64,000 nt of DNA. Origin: Fluoribacter gormanii (GTDB lineage Bacteria > Pseudomonadota > Gammaproteobacteria > Legionellales > Legionellaceae). The notes beneath the pieces are model-generated. The model was not told where the DNA came from. It made no database searches and saw only the letters and a list, made by a program, of their open reading frames with translations. Position 1 is the stretch's first letter. The number at the start of each line of letters is the position of its first letter. Of this stretch, positions 32,354 through 42,431 are shown in pieces. The position numbers and the translations under genes are program-made. The stretch is from NCBI RefSeq assembly GCF_900156395.1, contig NZ_FTNL01000004.1, positions 1-64,000 of the forward strand. The letters are read 5' to 3'.

Positions 32354-35300
32354 ATGTCTTATAAATTTGAAGAGGGTAAAGATGTATTAATTGAAGCCAT
32401 TGTAGATAAAATTAGAAGCTCTATGGTTGGTGATCAAACTGAGTTTTGCGCCGAATTTGCCAAGCAGTTGTATGGCACTGTAGCAATGGAAGACCTGAGT
32501 TCATGGACTATTGATGATCTTTATGGCGCTGTAGTAAATTTTTGGTCTTTAATTAGTGAACGTGCCCCTCATGAGACAAAAATTAGAATCTATAATCCTG
32601 ATTATGAACGTCATGGATGGCAGACTACCCATACTGTAATTGAAGTCATTTGTGATGACATGCCTTTTTTGGTTGACTCAATTCGTTTGGTAATTCATAG
32701 AATGGGACTCTCTTCTCATCTAACCATTCATATGGGTGGTATTCGCGTTAAAAGAGATAAAGAGAACCGAGTCTGTGAAATTTTACCTCGTACTCAAATG
32801 TTAGATGAGAACGACGTCATCCATGAAGCGCCAATATTTCTAGAAATTGATCGACAAACTGACCCTAAAGTACTTGAAGAATTGCATAAGGGATGCGAAC
32901 GCGCTCTCGAAGACAACCGAGTAGTTTTTGAAGACTGGGAAAAAATGCGCGCTGCAGTTCGAGAAGCAATTTCAGAGATTGATCAAGTATCTTCTGTACT
33001 CGATTTGGATGAAGTAGAAGAAACCAAAGCATTTTTACATTGGATCGAAGATCATCATTTTACCTTTTTAGGAATGAGAGATTATGAGTTAACTGAAAAA
33101 GGTAAAGAAACAATTTTACAAGCGGTTCCAAATACTGGATTGGGACTTTTGCGTGAAAGTGTTACTAAATCAATGACACGCAGTATTTCTGCAATGACAC
33201 CAGAGGCGCGCGAATTTACTTTATCTCCACGCATATTAGTTACTTCAAAAACAAATACACTAGCAAGTGTTCACCGTGATGCGTATACCGATTATATAGG
33301 AATTAAACGATTTAATGCCCAAGGAAAAGTGATTGGCGAAAGAAGAATTATCGGGCTTTATACTTCTGCGGCCTATCATACTAACCCCAAACAAATTCCA
33401 TTTTTGAGACGCAAGGTAGCGCTCATTATGGAAAATTCCAAATTAAATCCACGCAGTCATGCAGGTAAGATTTTGTTGAATATTCTAGAAACTCTACCAC
33501 GCGATGATTTGATTCAAGGAACAGAAGAAGAGCTTCTGGAAATTGCAATGGGTATATTTTACATGCAAGACAGGAAACGAATTCGACTCTTCGCGCGAGT
33601 TGACGTTTATCGCCGTTTTGTTTCTTGCTTGGTATATGTTCCTAAAGATAGGATTAATACTGAATTAAGAATGGCGATGAAGAAAATTCTTGATGAAAGT
33701 TTTAATTCTATTGAGACTACATATTCGACTCAATTTACCGAGTCTGTTTTAGCACGGGTGCATTTTATTATTAAAATTAATCCGAATATACCACTCGAAT
33801 ATGATCTAAAAGACATTGAACGAAAACTAATCGAAGCAGGACGCTCATGGACAGATGATTTGCAAGCTCATTTATATGAAACATATGGAGAGGAACAGGC
33901 GAATAGTCTTTTTGCACGTTATAAGAATGCATTTCCAATTGCTTATTGTGATATGTTTTCTGCAAGAACAGCAGTTTATGATATTAAACATATTGAGTTA
34001 CTCACATCCGAGCATCCGTTGGGTATTAACTTTTATAAACCATTGGATGAGTCTGAAAATAGTTTTAGATTAAAAGTGTATCAGCATGATAATACGATAC
34101 CTTTATCTGATGTTTTACCAATATTAGAAAAACTAGGTTTACGTGCCATAAGCGAGCGTCCTTACTCTTTAAAATTTGAAGATGGTAAAGTTGCTTGGAT
34201 TAATGATTTTGCCATGCAATATAATAAACCGATTGAGTTTGATCTGGATGAGATAAAAGAATTATTCCAGAATGCCTTTGCCAAAGTCTGGTTTGGGCAA
34301 GCTGAAAATGATGGCTTTAATCAGTTGGTTTTAGCGGCTGGACTTAATTGGCGTGAAGTAGCTGTATTGCGCACTTACGCTAAATATTTCAAGCAAATTG
34401 GTATTACTTTTAGCCAAGACTATATGGAAATGGCATTAAATAATAATGTCACTATTGCTAAAAAGTTAGTGAAATTATTTGAAATTCGCTTTAATCCTGC
34501 TGAGGATCCCAATAGAGAAGATCGTTTCACTGATTTGTCTATTGAAATATTAAATGATCTAGATACTGTATCGAATCTTGATGAAGATAAAATAATCAGA
34601 CAGTATATCCATGCGATTAGTGCTACATTACGAACTAATTTTTATCAAGTAAATCAAGATGGGCACCATAAACCTTATATTTCGTTAAAATTAAACAGCA
34701 AGATTATTCCTGGTGTGCCAAAACCACATCCTATGTTTGAAATTTTTGTATATTCTCCACGCTTTGAAGGGGTTCATTTACGTTGTGGCAAGGTTGCTCG
34801 AGGAGGCTTACGTTGGTCCGATCGAAGAGAGGATTTCCGTACAGAAATTCTTGGTTTGATGAAGGCGCAGCAAGTTAAGAACTCAGTGATTGTACCCAGT
34901 GGCGCCAAGGGTGGTTTTGTACCCAAATTGTTGCCGGTGAACGGTACACGTGAAGAAATAATGGCTGAAGGGATCGGTTGTTATCAATTATTTATTCGTG
35001 GTCTTCTCGATATTACAGATAATTATGTTGAGGGTAAGGTAGCTAAACCCGAGAATGTTGTTTGCTTTGATGAGGATGATCCTTACCTTGTTGTTGCGGC
35101 AGATAAGGGTACCGCAACGTTCTCTGATATTGCTAATGCCATTTCTTTAGAGTATGGCTTTTGGTTGGGAGATGCTTTTGCATCAGGTGGCTCAATAGGT
35201 TATGACCATAAGAAAATGGGGATTACGGCCAAAGGTGCATGGGAGTCAGTGAAACGTCATTTTTATGAATTGAATATTGACATTGAAAATAATGATTTTA

Positions 35301-37231
35301 CTGTTGTTGGCATTGGCGACATGGCTGGAGATGTTTTTGGCAATGGTATGTTGTTATCAAAACACATCAAGTTGGTTGGAGCCTTTAACCATATTCATAT
35401 TTTTGTCGATCCTGATCCTGACGCAGAAGCCAGTTTCAAAGAACGTGAACGTTTATTCCATTTACCTCGTTCAAATTGGACTGATTACGATAAAAAACTA
35501 ATTTCCAAGGGAGGTGGTGTATTCAATCGTAATGCCAAATCCATCCCTGTCAGTAAGGAGATGCAAGTTGTTTTCGGAATTAAACAGAATGAAATTGAGC
35601 CCAATGAGTTAATTAAAGCGATATTGAAAGCTAAAGTTGATTTACTCTGGAGTGCTGGAATTGGTACTTATGTTAAGGCAAGTACTGAATCAAACTCTAA
35701 TGTTGGTGACCGAACCAATGATATGACCAGAGTCAATGCCAAACAATTGCGTTGTAAAGTTGTTGGTGAGGGCGGTAACTTGGGATTAACCCAATTGGCA
35801 CGTGTTGAGTATTCATTAAATGGCGGAATGGTTTATACCGACTTTATTGATAACTCTGGTGGTGTTAATTGTTCTGATAAAGAAGTAAATATTAAGATCC
35901 TACTTAACAGTATTGTTGCAGTTGGTGATTTAACTCCAAAACAGCGTAATGAATTGTTAATTGACATGACTGATGAAGTAAGTAAATTGGTACTTCGTGA
36001 CAATTTCTTGCAAACACGAGCAATTAGTTTATCTGCATCACAACCTCTTCAGGCATTGGATCTGCAAAGTCGCTATATCAGTGAATTGGAACGAACCGGA
36101 AAAATTGATCGTAATCTGGAATACTTGCCAGACGACAAGATCATTATGGAACGCAAATTAATGGGCAAAGGCCTGATGCGCCCTAGTATTGCCGTATTAA
36201 TGTGTTACAGCAAAACAATTCTTAAGGAGCAAATTCTGGCCTCGGGTGTTCCTGAAGAAGGGTATATGACTCAATTTTTAATTAGTTCATTTCCCAAGCC
36301 TTTGCAAGAGCGATTTAGCAAGCAAATGCAGTCTCATCCACTAAGAAGAGAAATTATAGCAACCAAGTTAAGCAATATTATAGTAAATGAGATGGGCTTT
36401 ACTTACATTTACAGATTACAAGATGAAACTGGAGCTCCTGTTTCAGCAATCGTAAGAGCATATGTCATTACTCGCTCTGTGCTTAATTTAGAATCTGTTT
36501 GGAAGCAAATTGAGGAATTGGGTACGAAGATCAGCGCTAAAAAGCAAGTAGAAATGATGATGCTTTATTCTAGATTAGCCCGACGTATTACACGTTGGTT
36601 CTTGCGTAGTCAGCGTAGAGCCGTTGATATTTCTGAGGTTGTAAAACTGTACGCCCAAGGAATTGTTGAATTGAAGATGTCCATACCAGCAATCTTAAAT
36701 GAAGAGCGACGGGTAAAATATAATGAGGAGTATCAGGGGCTTATTGAGGAAGGTATTCCACCAACCTTTGCGCATGATTTAACTGTAACGCGTGGCTTAT
36801 TTGCTGCAACCGACATTATAGAAATTGCTGATAAGAGAAATATGAAAGTTGCTCAGGTTGCAGAAATTTATTTTGGAGTAGGTGAGTTCTTGGATCTTGC
36901 CTGGATTAGAAAACAAATTATTATGCATCCGAGTGAAAATCATTGGGAATCCTTGTCCAGAGAAGCATTACGAGATGATTTGGATTGGCAACAGCGCCAA
37001 CTCACTGCTGGACTGATTAACTATGATGGTGAGAACCCGGATTTGCAGGCGCGTCTTGCTTCTTGGGGAGAGTCTCATCGTGCATTGATACAGCGTTGGC
37101 GCTTTATTTTAGCAGATCTGAAAGCAAGCTCGGTTCTAAACTATACGATGTTCTTTGTTGCAATCAGGGAGTTGCTCGATCTGACGCAAACTACTTTGCA
37201 GTCGTATGCATTAGTTGAGCAAGAAGCATAA
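32354..37231 (+). CDS. gdhB: NAD-specific glutamate dehydrogenase (large type)
   Basis: At 1625 residues this is the GDH-180 class. The N-terminal 600 residues hold the ACT-like regulatory segments (the HTVIEVICDDMPFLVDSIR stretch is ACT-like). The catalytic domain follows with GKVARGGLRWSDRREDFRT, the substrate Lys in VPSGAKGGFVPK, and the NAD-binding GIGDMAGDVFGNGM. It deaminates glutamate to 2-oxoglutarate, a central step for bacteria that live on amino acids, as Legionella do. Monocistronic: terminators flank it on both sides. Nothing suggests damage over the whole 4.9 kb. Confidence 0.95.
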   Translation: MSYKFEEGKDVLIEAIVDKIRSSMVGDQTEFCAEFAKQLYGTVAMEDLSSWTIDDLYGAVVNFWSLISERAPHETKIRIYNPDYERHGWQTTHTVIEVICDDMPFLVDSIRLVIHRMGLSSHLTIHMGGIRVKRDKENRVCEILPRTQMLDENDVIHEAPIFLEIDRQTDPKVLEELHKGCERALEDNRVVFEDWEKMRAAVREAISEIDQVSSVLDLDEVEETKAFLHWIEDHHFTFLGMRDYELTEKGKETILQAVPNTGLGLLRESVTKSMTRSISAMTPEAREFTLSPRILVTSKTNTLASVHRDAYTDYIGIKRFNAQGKVIGERRIIGLYTSAAYHTNPKQIPFLRRKVALIMENSKLNPRSHAGKILLNILETLPRDDLIQGTEEELLEIAMGIFYMQDRKRIRLFARVDVYRRFVSCLVYVPKDRINTELRMAMKKILDESFNSIETTYSTQFTESVLARVHFIIKINPNIPLEYDLKDIERKLIEAGRSWTDDLQAHLYETYGEEQANSLFARYKNAFPIAYCDMFSARTAVYDIKHIELLTSEHPLGINFYKPLDESENSFRLKVYQHDNTIPLSDVLPILEKLGLRAISERPYSLKFEDGKVAWINDFAMQYNKPIEFDLDEIKELFQNAFAKVWFGQAENDGFNQLVLAAGLNWREVAVLRTYAKYFKQIGITFSQDYMEMALNNNVTIAKKLVKLFEIRFNPAEDPNREDRFTDLSIEILNDLDTVSNLDEDKIIRQYIHAISATLRTNFYQVNQDGHHKPYISLKLNSKIIPGVPKPHPMFEIFVYSPRFEGVHLRCGKVARGGLRWSDRREDFRTEILGLMKAQQVKNSVIVPSGAKGGFVPKLLPVNGTREEIMAEGIGCYQLFIRGLLDITDNYVEGKVAKPENVVCFDEDDPYLVVAADKGTATFSDIANAISLEYGFWLGDAFASGGSIGYDHKKMGITAKGAWESVKRHFYELNIDIENNDFTVVGIGDMAGDVFGNGMLLSKHIKLVGAFNHIHIFVDPDPDAEASFKERERLFHLPRSNWTDYDKKLISKGGGVFNRNAKSIPVSKEMQVVFGIKQNEIEPNELIKAILKAKVDLLWSAGIGTYVKASTESNSNVGDRTNDMTRVNAKQLRCKVVGEGGNLGLTQLARVEYSLNGGMVYTDFIDNSGGVNCSDKEVNIKILLNSIVAVGDLTPKQRNELLIDMTDEVSKLVLRDNFLQTRAISLSASQPLQALDLQSRYISELERTGKIDRNLEYLPDDKIIMERKLMGKGLMRPSIAVLMCYSKTILKEQILASGVPEEGYMTQFLISSFPKPLQERFSKQMQSHPLRREIIATKLSNIIVNEMGFTYIYRLQDETGAPVSAIVRAYVITRSVLNLESVWKQIEELGTKISAKKQVEMMMLYSRLARRITRWFLRSQRRAVDISEVVKLYAQGIVELKMSIPAILNEERRVKYNEEYQGLIEEGIPPTFAHDLTVTRGLFAATDIIEIADKRNMKVAQVAEIYFGVGEFLDLAWIRKQIIMHPSENHWESLSREALRDDLDWQQRQLTAGLINYDGENPDLQARLASWGESHRALIQRWRFILADLKASSVLNYTMFFVAIRELLDLTQTTLQSYALVEQEA

Positions 37232-37243
37232 TGTTAGTCAGAT

Positions 37244-37275
37244 CATGTTGGTTGGGACTTGGCTCAACCAACATG
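37244..37275. terminator. Terminator after gdhB
   Basis: CATGTTGGTTG pairs perfectly with CAACCAACATG around a 10-base loop, 13 bases after the gdhB stop and just before the convergent ygfZ end; it could serve both genes. Confidence 0.7.
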
Positions 37276-37301
37276 AAATTTGTAAATGCACGAATACTTT
37301 A

Positions 37302-38297
37302 TTATGCAAGTGGATTTGATAACGATGGATTGGTCAATTGTATTGACTGATTCTGCCCCTCAAGAAATACCGTATGCTCAGTTCCTTTCAATATACTTAC
37401 TGCAATTAAATAGCGCCCAGGCTCCAGAATCGAAAAGTCAACTAACTCACCAAGTTCTGTTTCCTCTGGTTTTTCGAATAATTTTTGTCCAGAATGAATT
37501 TTATGATCGGTCATAATTTCAAAAATTTTCATTTGGTGTTTTAAGTTGGCTTTATAGTGCATCCGCGCAATAATTTCCTGCCCTTTATAACAACCTTTAT
37601 TGAAATTAAGGTATGGAGTTTTTTGCAAATCGAGCCTATGTGGTAAAAACAAACCTCGAGATTCGGGATAAATTTCTATTTGATGTTGATATAGCCTTAA
37701 AGTATGCCAGGTTAAAGAGCCAAGAAATTGTTCTTTTCCCATAAAGCATTCTTGGATCTTATATGCATGTTCAGCCAGCACTAGAAAAATGTAAAATCCA
37801 TTACCTAAATGATAAAAGCAAGAGCGGGCATTGTATGTCTGTGCATAAAGAGCATTAGGAAAAAACTCTGTATCGGGAATAATATCTTCTTTGTTTTGCA
37901 GGTAAAATCCAAAAATTTTAAATTGGGTGTTTGGCTTGAGGCTAACACGGGATAAAAGCGAATATTTACTTAAAGAATGAATCGTCGATTCTTGTAGATC
38001 TTTAGGCAGTACTAACTTGACTCCTTGCCAGTTAATAATATCCATCAAAGCGAGGATCCGGCCTTTAAGATTGCACTGTGCTCCTTGAATCATTTGTATA
38101 TCAGATAAGCCTCCTAAGTCACAGGTTAGTTGGCCTTGAAGAAAGTCAATGGCTTTGTTTCCCTCAACATCAATTACAGATAGATATGACAAATCAAATA
38201 AATAATTTTTTTGAGGCAAGAGCTTTAACTCACTCTCTAAGGCTTTAAAGCTAGTTAAGGCTCTGTTATTAATTAAATGTGTAAAAGTCGTGCTCAT
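37302..38297 (-). CDS. ygfZ: Folate-binding protein YgfZ
   Basis: The signature NKGCYKGQEIIAR (K-G-C-Y-x-G-Q-E) is diagnostic for YgfZ/IBA57, with VEGNKAIDFLQGQLTCD in the N-terminal glycine-cleavage T-like domain. YgfZ uses tetrahydrofolate and supports iron-sulfur enzymes such as MiaB. The 331-residue length is normal. It is divergent from sdhE (182 bases between starts), a pairing common in gammaproteobacteria. Confidence 0.93.
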   Translation of the reverse strand: MSTTFTHLINNRALTSFKALESELKLLPQKNYLFDLSYLSVIDVEGNKAIDFLQGQLTCDLGGLSDIQMIQGAQCNLKGRILALMDIINWQGVKLVLPKDLQESTIHSLSKYSLLSRVSLKPNTQFKIFGFYLQNKEDIIPDTEFFPNALYAQTYNARSCFYHLGNGFYIFLVLAEHAYKIQECFMGKEQFLGSLTWHTLRLYQHQIEIYPESRGLFLPHRLDLQKTPYLNFNKGCYKGQEIIARMHYKANLKHQMKIFEIMTDHKIHSGQKLFEKPEETELGELVDFSILEPGRYLIAVSILKGTEHTVFLEGQNQSIQLTNPSLSNPLA

Positions 38298-38479
38298 AGT
38301 TCTAACCTAAAAAACAGTTATTTTTCTATTATCGATAACTGTGAATTAAAATTTTGCAGAGTTTTTCTAATTCTTTAAACTCACCATCGAAATGATTTTT
38401 AAATGAGAATTTAATGATTTCCGTTTATAAAGACAGTAGTGTATCATTTGTCCGTAATAAGATCACAAAGAGATTTACC

Positions 38480-38725
38480 ATGTTGGATATCAAGGAAAAA
38501 GCAAAACTTGCATGGCACTGTCGTCGAGGAATGCTGGAATTGGACCTTATTTTAAAACGGTTTCTTGAGCATCAAGTTGATCATCTATCAACACAGGAAC
38601 TTGCTGCTTTTAATTCATTATTAAATTGTACTGATCCAGAACTGTTTGCCTGGTTAATGGGCCATGACGATCCTCAAGATAAAGAGTTAAAAGAAATTGT
38701 CACTATTATCCGAAATAATAATTGA
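38480..38725 (+). CDS. sdhE: FAD assembly factor SdhE
   Basis: The frame is open from 38414, but the ATG at 38480 gives the normal 81-residue protein starting MLDIKEKAKLAWHC. The RRGMLELD motif is the conserved RGxxE that contacts SdhA during FAD attachment to succinate dehydrogenase. Formerly called YgfY or CptB. It overlaps the next gene by 29 bases. Confidence 0.92.
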   Translation: MLDIKEKAKLAWHCRRGMLELDLILKRFLEHQVDHLSTQELAAFNSLLNCTDPELFAWLMGHDDPQDKELKEIVTIIRNNN

Positions 38726-39113
38726 GCCAGGAACGTCAAAAGTTTATTTACGATTGATTTTAGTGGTTTATCTCATTACAGCTACTTTAATTCTTTATTC
38801 ATCTATATATCTATCGATCAAACTAATTTTGCTTGGACTTATTTTCATTTTGTTGAACTTTGATTGGGTTAATCAACGCCCATGTTCATCAATTAAAAAA
38901 ATTCAATTTATTGGTAATAAATGGATTGTGGAAATGCGAGACGGTAAAGAGGAATCATATACACAAGCCATAATTCTAATTCATAATCCCCTTTTTCAAC
39001 TTATTGAATTTGTAAATCCCAGACAAAAAAAACAAATCGTTCTATTTCTTGATCAAATTACAAATCATCAATTACGCCAACTACATCTCAAAATAAGTCA
39101 AAGTAGTATATAA
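38697..39113 (+). CDS. YgfX/CptA-type membrane protein
   Basis: Two hydrophobic segments (about residues 18-55) are followed by a soluble beta-rich part (WIVEMRDGKEESYTQA and on) in a 138-residue protein. That layout and its place directly overlapping sdhE identify the YgfX/CptA family, reported as membrane-associated and affecting MreB/FtsZ in E. coli. Sequence conservation in this family is low, so position carries most of the weight. Confidence 0.7.
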   Translation: MSLLSEIIIEPGTSKVYLRLILVVYLITATLILYSSIYLSIKLILLGLIFILLNFDWVNQRPCSSIKKIQFIGNKWIVEMRDGKEESYTQAIILIHNPLFQLIEFVNPRQKKQIVLFLDQITNHQLRQLHLKISQSSI

Positions 39114-39168
39114 TTGTACATATGGCTTAAATAAAGGTCAATCATTTGAATAATGGAATTATGAGGAA

Positions 39169-39729
39169 GTGATGAGTAAAGAAACTTCTTATAGTGATGA
39201 GGACTTGATTAATTTAGCGAGACAGGGAGAAATGGAGGCTTATAATCTGTTGTTGTCGCGGTATAACAATAAAATACAACAAATTATTCACTTACATATC
39301 CAAGACAGAGCAAATGTTAGTGATCTGGCACAAGAAGTATTAATTAAAGTTTATCGTTACCTACATTATTTTAAAGAAAAAAGCCAGTTTTCAACGTGGT
39401 TGTATCGAATTACTCAAAATACAATTAAAAATCATTATCGAGCTGCTAATCTACGTATGGATCTGGAAGCAGAATATGCTGATAACTATTATCCATCAGT
39501 GCAGCTATCCCCAGAATATTTATTAATTAATATCGAGTTTGGTGAGCAATTGGAGCTGATTCTTTCTACTTTATCAGAAGAGTTACGTCTTTGTTATGCT
39601 ATGTATATCCTTGATGGGCAATCATACGAAGACATTGCAAAAAAAATGGATTGTCCGATCGGAACAGTACGATCTCGCATTTTTAGAGCACGAAAATTAA
39701 TCATGGAATCAATAGGACAATTTGTTTAA
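39169..39729 (+). CDS. rpoE: ECF-type RNA polymerase sigma factor (RpoE-like)
   Basis: Region 2 reads YNLLLSRYNNKIQQIIHLHI, then DLAQEVLIKVYRYL and FSTWLYRITQNTIKNHYR; region 4 reads LSEELRLCYAMYILDGQSYED, then CPIGTVRSRIFRARK. This is a standard ECF sigma factor of about 186 residues, close to the RpoE group. The start is GTG 39169 or the ATG at 39172 in the same frame; AGGAA precedes both. No RseA-type anti-sigma gene follows; the next genes are membrane paralogues of unknown function, one of which could act as partner. Confidence 0.88.
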   Translation: MMSKETSYSDEDLINLARQGEMEAYNLLLSRYNNKIQQIIHLHIQDRANVSDLAQEVLIKVYRYLHYFKEKSQFSTWLYRITQNTIKNHYRAANLRMDLEAEYADNYYPSVQLSPEYLLINIEFGEQLELILSTLSEELRLCYAMYILDGQSYEDIAKKMDCPIGTVRSRIFRARKLIMESIGQFV

Positions 39730-39824
39730 TAGACATTTCTTCTTTCCACAATTATGATATGAGCGCATTTTATTATTATTCAATAGCCTGTTGCTTTTCT
39801 AAAATATCATAAAGAGTTAAATTC

Positions 39825-40433
39825 ATGACTAATCCTCTGGAAAGACGTTTAGCAAGTTGTCGTGATAAACTGTTACAGCTTTATATAGAAAACGAGCATG
39901 AAACAAGGATTCTGCAACAACTAAAAGAGGTTGATGCGTATTATAGGGTTTCATTCGATAAATCAACTTTTCATCAGCAAGCAATTTTAGAAAGTTATGA
40001 ATTGTTTGTTGATCGTCTTGTCAACGTCAAAAATGGTGAGTTTTCTGCAGAACAAGCATTACAAAAAATTCAAGAAACTACCTTTGATAGAAAGTTAGGT
40101 ATTGTCTTCTATAATATTGCTAAGGCACTGGAAGTGGCTTTTTGGGGTATTGCAATCCCCTTTTTTTTACTATGTACTACCACGGTAACAACACCAAATC
40201 CAATTTGTGGCCTAAGTTTAGCAATCATTTTCACTGCACTAATGATAAAATCAATAAATAATTTTGTGGACTGTATTGATGATTTCAAATCGTGTAATCG
40301 ATTGCTTGAAGAAGATGAACGTGAACGATGCTTGGTATCATTTTTTAAATCAGCCGTTTCCCCCATACAGGAATTAAGAGTTGCAAGCTCAGACCAACAA
40401 TTGCCTGCAGATTTGACTCAAATATTTAGTTAA
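39825..40433 (+). CDS. Hypothetical membrane protein, tandem paralogue 1
   Basis: The 202-residue protein starts MTNPLERRLASCRDKLLQL, with a helical N-terminal half, two hydrophobic segments (about residues 105-150), a conserved VDCIDDFKSC segment, and a polar tail. The downstream gene at 40584 shares the whole layout (TSSLEKRLNECDKKIDAL; FNCIDEFKS), so they are tandem duplicates. It resembles a small Legionella-restricted family (possibly DUF5638, from memory); function unknown. The membrane topology would fit an inner- or host-membrane protein. Confidence 0.65.
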   Translation: MTNPLERRLASCRDKLLQLYIENEHETRILQQLKEVDAYYRVSFDKSTFHQQAILESYELFVDRLVNVKNGEFSAEQALQKIQETTFDRKLGIVFYNIAKALEVAFWGIAIPFFLLCTTTVTTPNPICGLSLAIIFTALMIKSINNFVDCIDDFKSCNRLLEEDERERCLVSFFKSAVSPIQELRVASSDQQLPADLTQIFS

Positions 40434-40449
40434 TTTGGAGGAGGAAATT

Positions 40450-40496
40450 TATATCATCTTTAATTGTTTTTTCAATTGGTTATATCATCTTTAATA
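40450..40496. repeat. Short direct repeat between the paralogues
   Basis: TATATCATCTTTAAT occurs at about 40450 and again at about 40481, in the 150-base gap between the tandem paralogues. It may mark the duplication junction or a duplicated control site. Confidence 0.5.
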
Positions 40497-40583
40497 GTCT
40501 ATTTAATTATGATATAAAACGCCCTGATTATTTACTAATCAATGTCGATGTTATTTTTTCTTCGTTAAATTAAGGGATGAATT

Positions 40584-41213
40584 ATGACTAGTTCATTGGA
40601 AAAACGTTTAAATGAATGCGATAAAAAAATTGATGCGCTTTTTAAAGGGGTGAAGTTGAATGAAGAAATTGAAAAGCAATTAAAATCAATTCAAGCTTAT
40701 TATCATAAACTATATATCGAATCCATTGATAAACAAGCAGAAAAAGAATGTATAAAAATATATGAACTCCTTGTCACTGGCCTTGAAGGAATAAAAAAGG
40801 GTGATCTAAAATCTGAGGAGGTGTTAAAAGAACTTGATGAAATAACATCAATAAGAAAATCAAACATCCTTTTAGAAAATATTCTCACTGCATTAGAATT
40901 ATTATGTTGGGCTGCACTCTCAGGTGTATTCTTCTCCTATTGTGTTTTAATGGCGCCTCCACTGGTAGCAGTTAATCCTTTTTTTGCTCTTGCTATACTA
41001 TCAATTGCTTGCATGGCAGCAATCTATTCAACAGTCAACTTTTTTAATTGTATTGATGAATTTAAATCTTCGACACCTGTAGAGGAGGAGTTTAAACGAG
41101 AAAAGAATTTAATATCATTTTTTAAGTTTACGCCGCCTTCTGAGTCACCCTCTAAAGTATTTGAGCCTAATGAATATCCGCAAAAAGAGCAACTATATCC
41201 TGTAATAATTTAA
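40584..41213 (+). CDS. Hypothetical membrane protein, tandem paralogue 2
   Basis: The 209-residue paralogue of the gene at 39825: same N-terminal helical region, two central hydrophobic segments, then FNCIDEFKS and NLISFFKF matching CIDDFKS and CLVSFFKS in the first copy. Identity by eye is moderate, so the duplication is not recent. The tail is rich in Pro and Glu (TPPSESPSKVFEPNEYPQ) and longer than in paralogue 1. A direct repeat (TATATCATCTTTAAT) occurs twice in the gap between the two genes. Confidence 0.65.
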   Translation: MTSSLEKRLNECDKKIDALFKGVKLNEEIEKQLKSIQAYYHKLYIESIDKQAEKECIKIYELLVTGLEGIKKGDLKSEEVLKELDEITSIRKSNILLENILTALELLCWAALSGVFFSYCVLMAPPLVAVNPFFALAILSIACMAAIYSTVNFFNCIDEFKSSTPVEEEFKREKNLISFFKFTPPSESPSKVFEPNEYPQKEQLYPVII

Positions 41214-41251
41214 CAAGCACAATTTACGCTACAAATATTTGACAAAATAGA

Positions 41252-41280
41252 TCCCGGATAAAGATAGATGTTATCCGGGA
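41252..41280. terminator. Hairpin after paralogue 2
   Basis: TCCCGGATA pairs with TATCCGGGA around an 11-base loop, 39 bases after the stop codon. No T tract follows, so this may be a dispersed palindromic repeat used as a terminator. Confidence 0.5.
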
Positions 41281-41417
41281 CTCAGATGAGATATCCTTTG
41301 AATAAGAATAATCGGTGAATTTTTTTTATTTTCTCTGCATATATTCAACAAATAAGCTGCTATTAAACAAACATATGATAAAATGCTAACATTAAATTGA
41401 ACTCGAAAAGAACTTAT

Positions 41418-42428
41418 ATGCTGGAAAGTGACCGCTTAATCAGTACTCAAAGTACTGTCTCGGAAGAGGCTATTGATCGTGCGATTAGACCCCTTAGCCT
41501 TCGTGAGTATATAGGGCAGGATGCCGTAAGTTCGCAGATGCAGATTTTTATTGATGCAGCCAAAAAGCGAAAGGATGCATTGGACCATGTTTTAATCTTC
41601 GGTCCTCCCGGTCTTGGTAAAACTACTTTAGCTAACATTATTGCTCATGAAATGGGTGTAAATTTGCGCCAAACATCGGGGCCAGTGATTGAACGAGCAG
41701 GTGACATTGCTGCAATACTTACCAACCTGCAAGCAAATGATGTGCTCTTTATTGATGAAATTCATAGACTCAGTCCTGTAATTGAAGAAATACTCTATCC
41801 TGCAATGGAAGATTATAAACTGGATATCATGATTGGCGAGGGGCCTGCCGCACGCTCAATTAAACTCGAATTGCCGCCTTTTACCTTGATTGGAGCAACA
41901 ACACGAGCCGGGTTACTTACTTCTCCCCTCAGAGATCGATTTGGAATTGTACAGCGTCTGGAATATTATTCTGTTGATTCATTAACACAAATTGTTGCAC
42001 GCTCGGCTCAATTACTCAATGTAAAAACTAAACCTGAAGGGGCAAAAGAAATTGCATTGAGGTCAAGAGGAACGCCACGTATTGCAAATCGTTTGTTACG
42101 ACGTGTTAGAGATTATGCAGAAGTTAAAGGTGGCGGTATCATTGATGTTGATATTGCGCAAAAAGCTCTAGAAATGTTAGATGTTGACAAACATGGTTTC
42201 GATCTCATGGATAGGAAATTGCTGTTAGCTGTAATTGAGCAATTTAATGGAGGTCCGGTAGGGGTTGATAGTATAGCCGCAGCAATTGGTGAGGAAAAAG
42301 GCACAATTGAAGACGTTTTGGAGCCATTTTTAATACAAAAAGGATTCCTTATGCGCACACCAAGAGGTAGAATAGCCACATCACGCGCCTACCAGCATTT
42401 TGGTTTGAACACAGTGGAACAGGATTGA
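41418..42428 (+). CDS. ruvB: Holliday junction helicase RuvB
   Basis: The frame opens at TTG 41397, but the ATG at 41418 gives the usual MLESDRLIS start. Walker A is GPPGLGKTT (about residues 56-64), Walker B is [11 protein letters not shown], sensor 1 is IGATTRAG, and the C-terminal winged-helix domain ends in [10 protein letters not shown]. RuvB drives branch migration with RuvA. ruvA and ruvC are not adjacent here. It is followed after 3 bases by ybgC and the tol genes, an arrangement often seen in gammaproteobacteria. Confidence 0.95.
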   Translation: MLESDRLISTQSTVSEEAIDRAIRPLSLREYIGQDAVSSQMQIFIDAAKKRKDALDHVLIFGPPGLGKTTLANIIAHEMGVNLRQTSGPVIERAGDIAAILTNLQANDVLFIDEIHRLSPVIEEILYPAMEDYKLDIMIGEGPAARSIKLELPPFTLIGATTRAGLLTSPLRDRFGIVQRLEYYSVDSLTQIVARSAQLLNVKTKPEGAKEIALRSRGTPRIANRLLRRVRDYAEVKGGGIIDVDIAQKALEMLDVDKHGFDLMDRKLLLAVIEQFNGGPVGVDSIAAAIGEEKGTIEDVLEPFLIQKGFLMRTPRGRIATSRAYQHFGLNTVEQD

Positions 42429-42431
42429 ACA

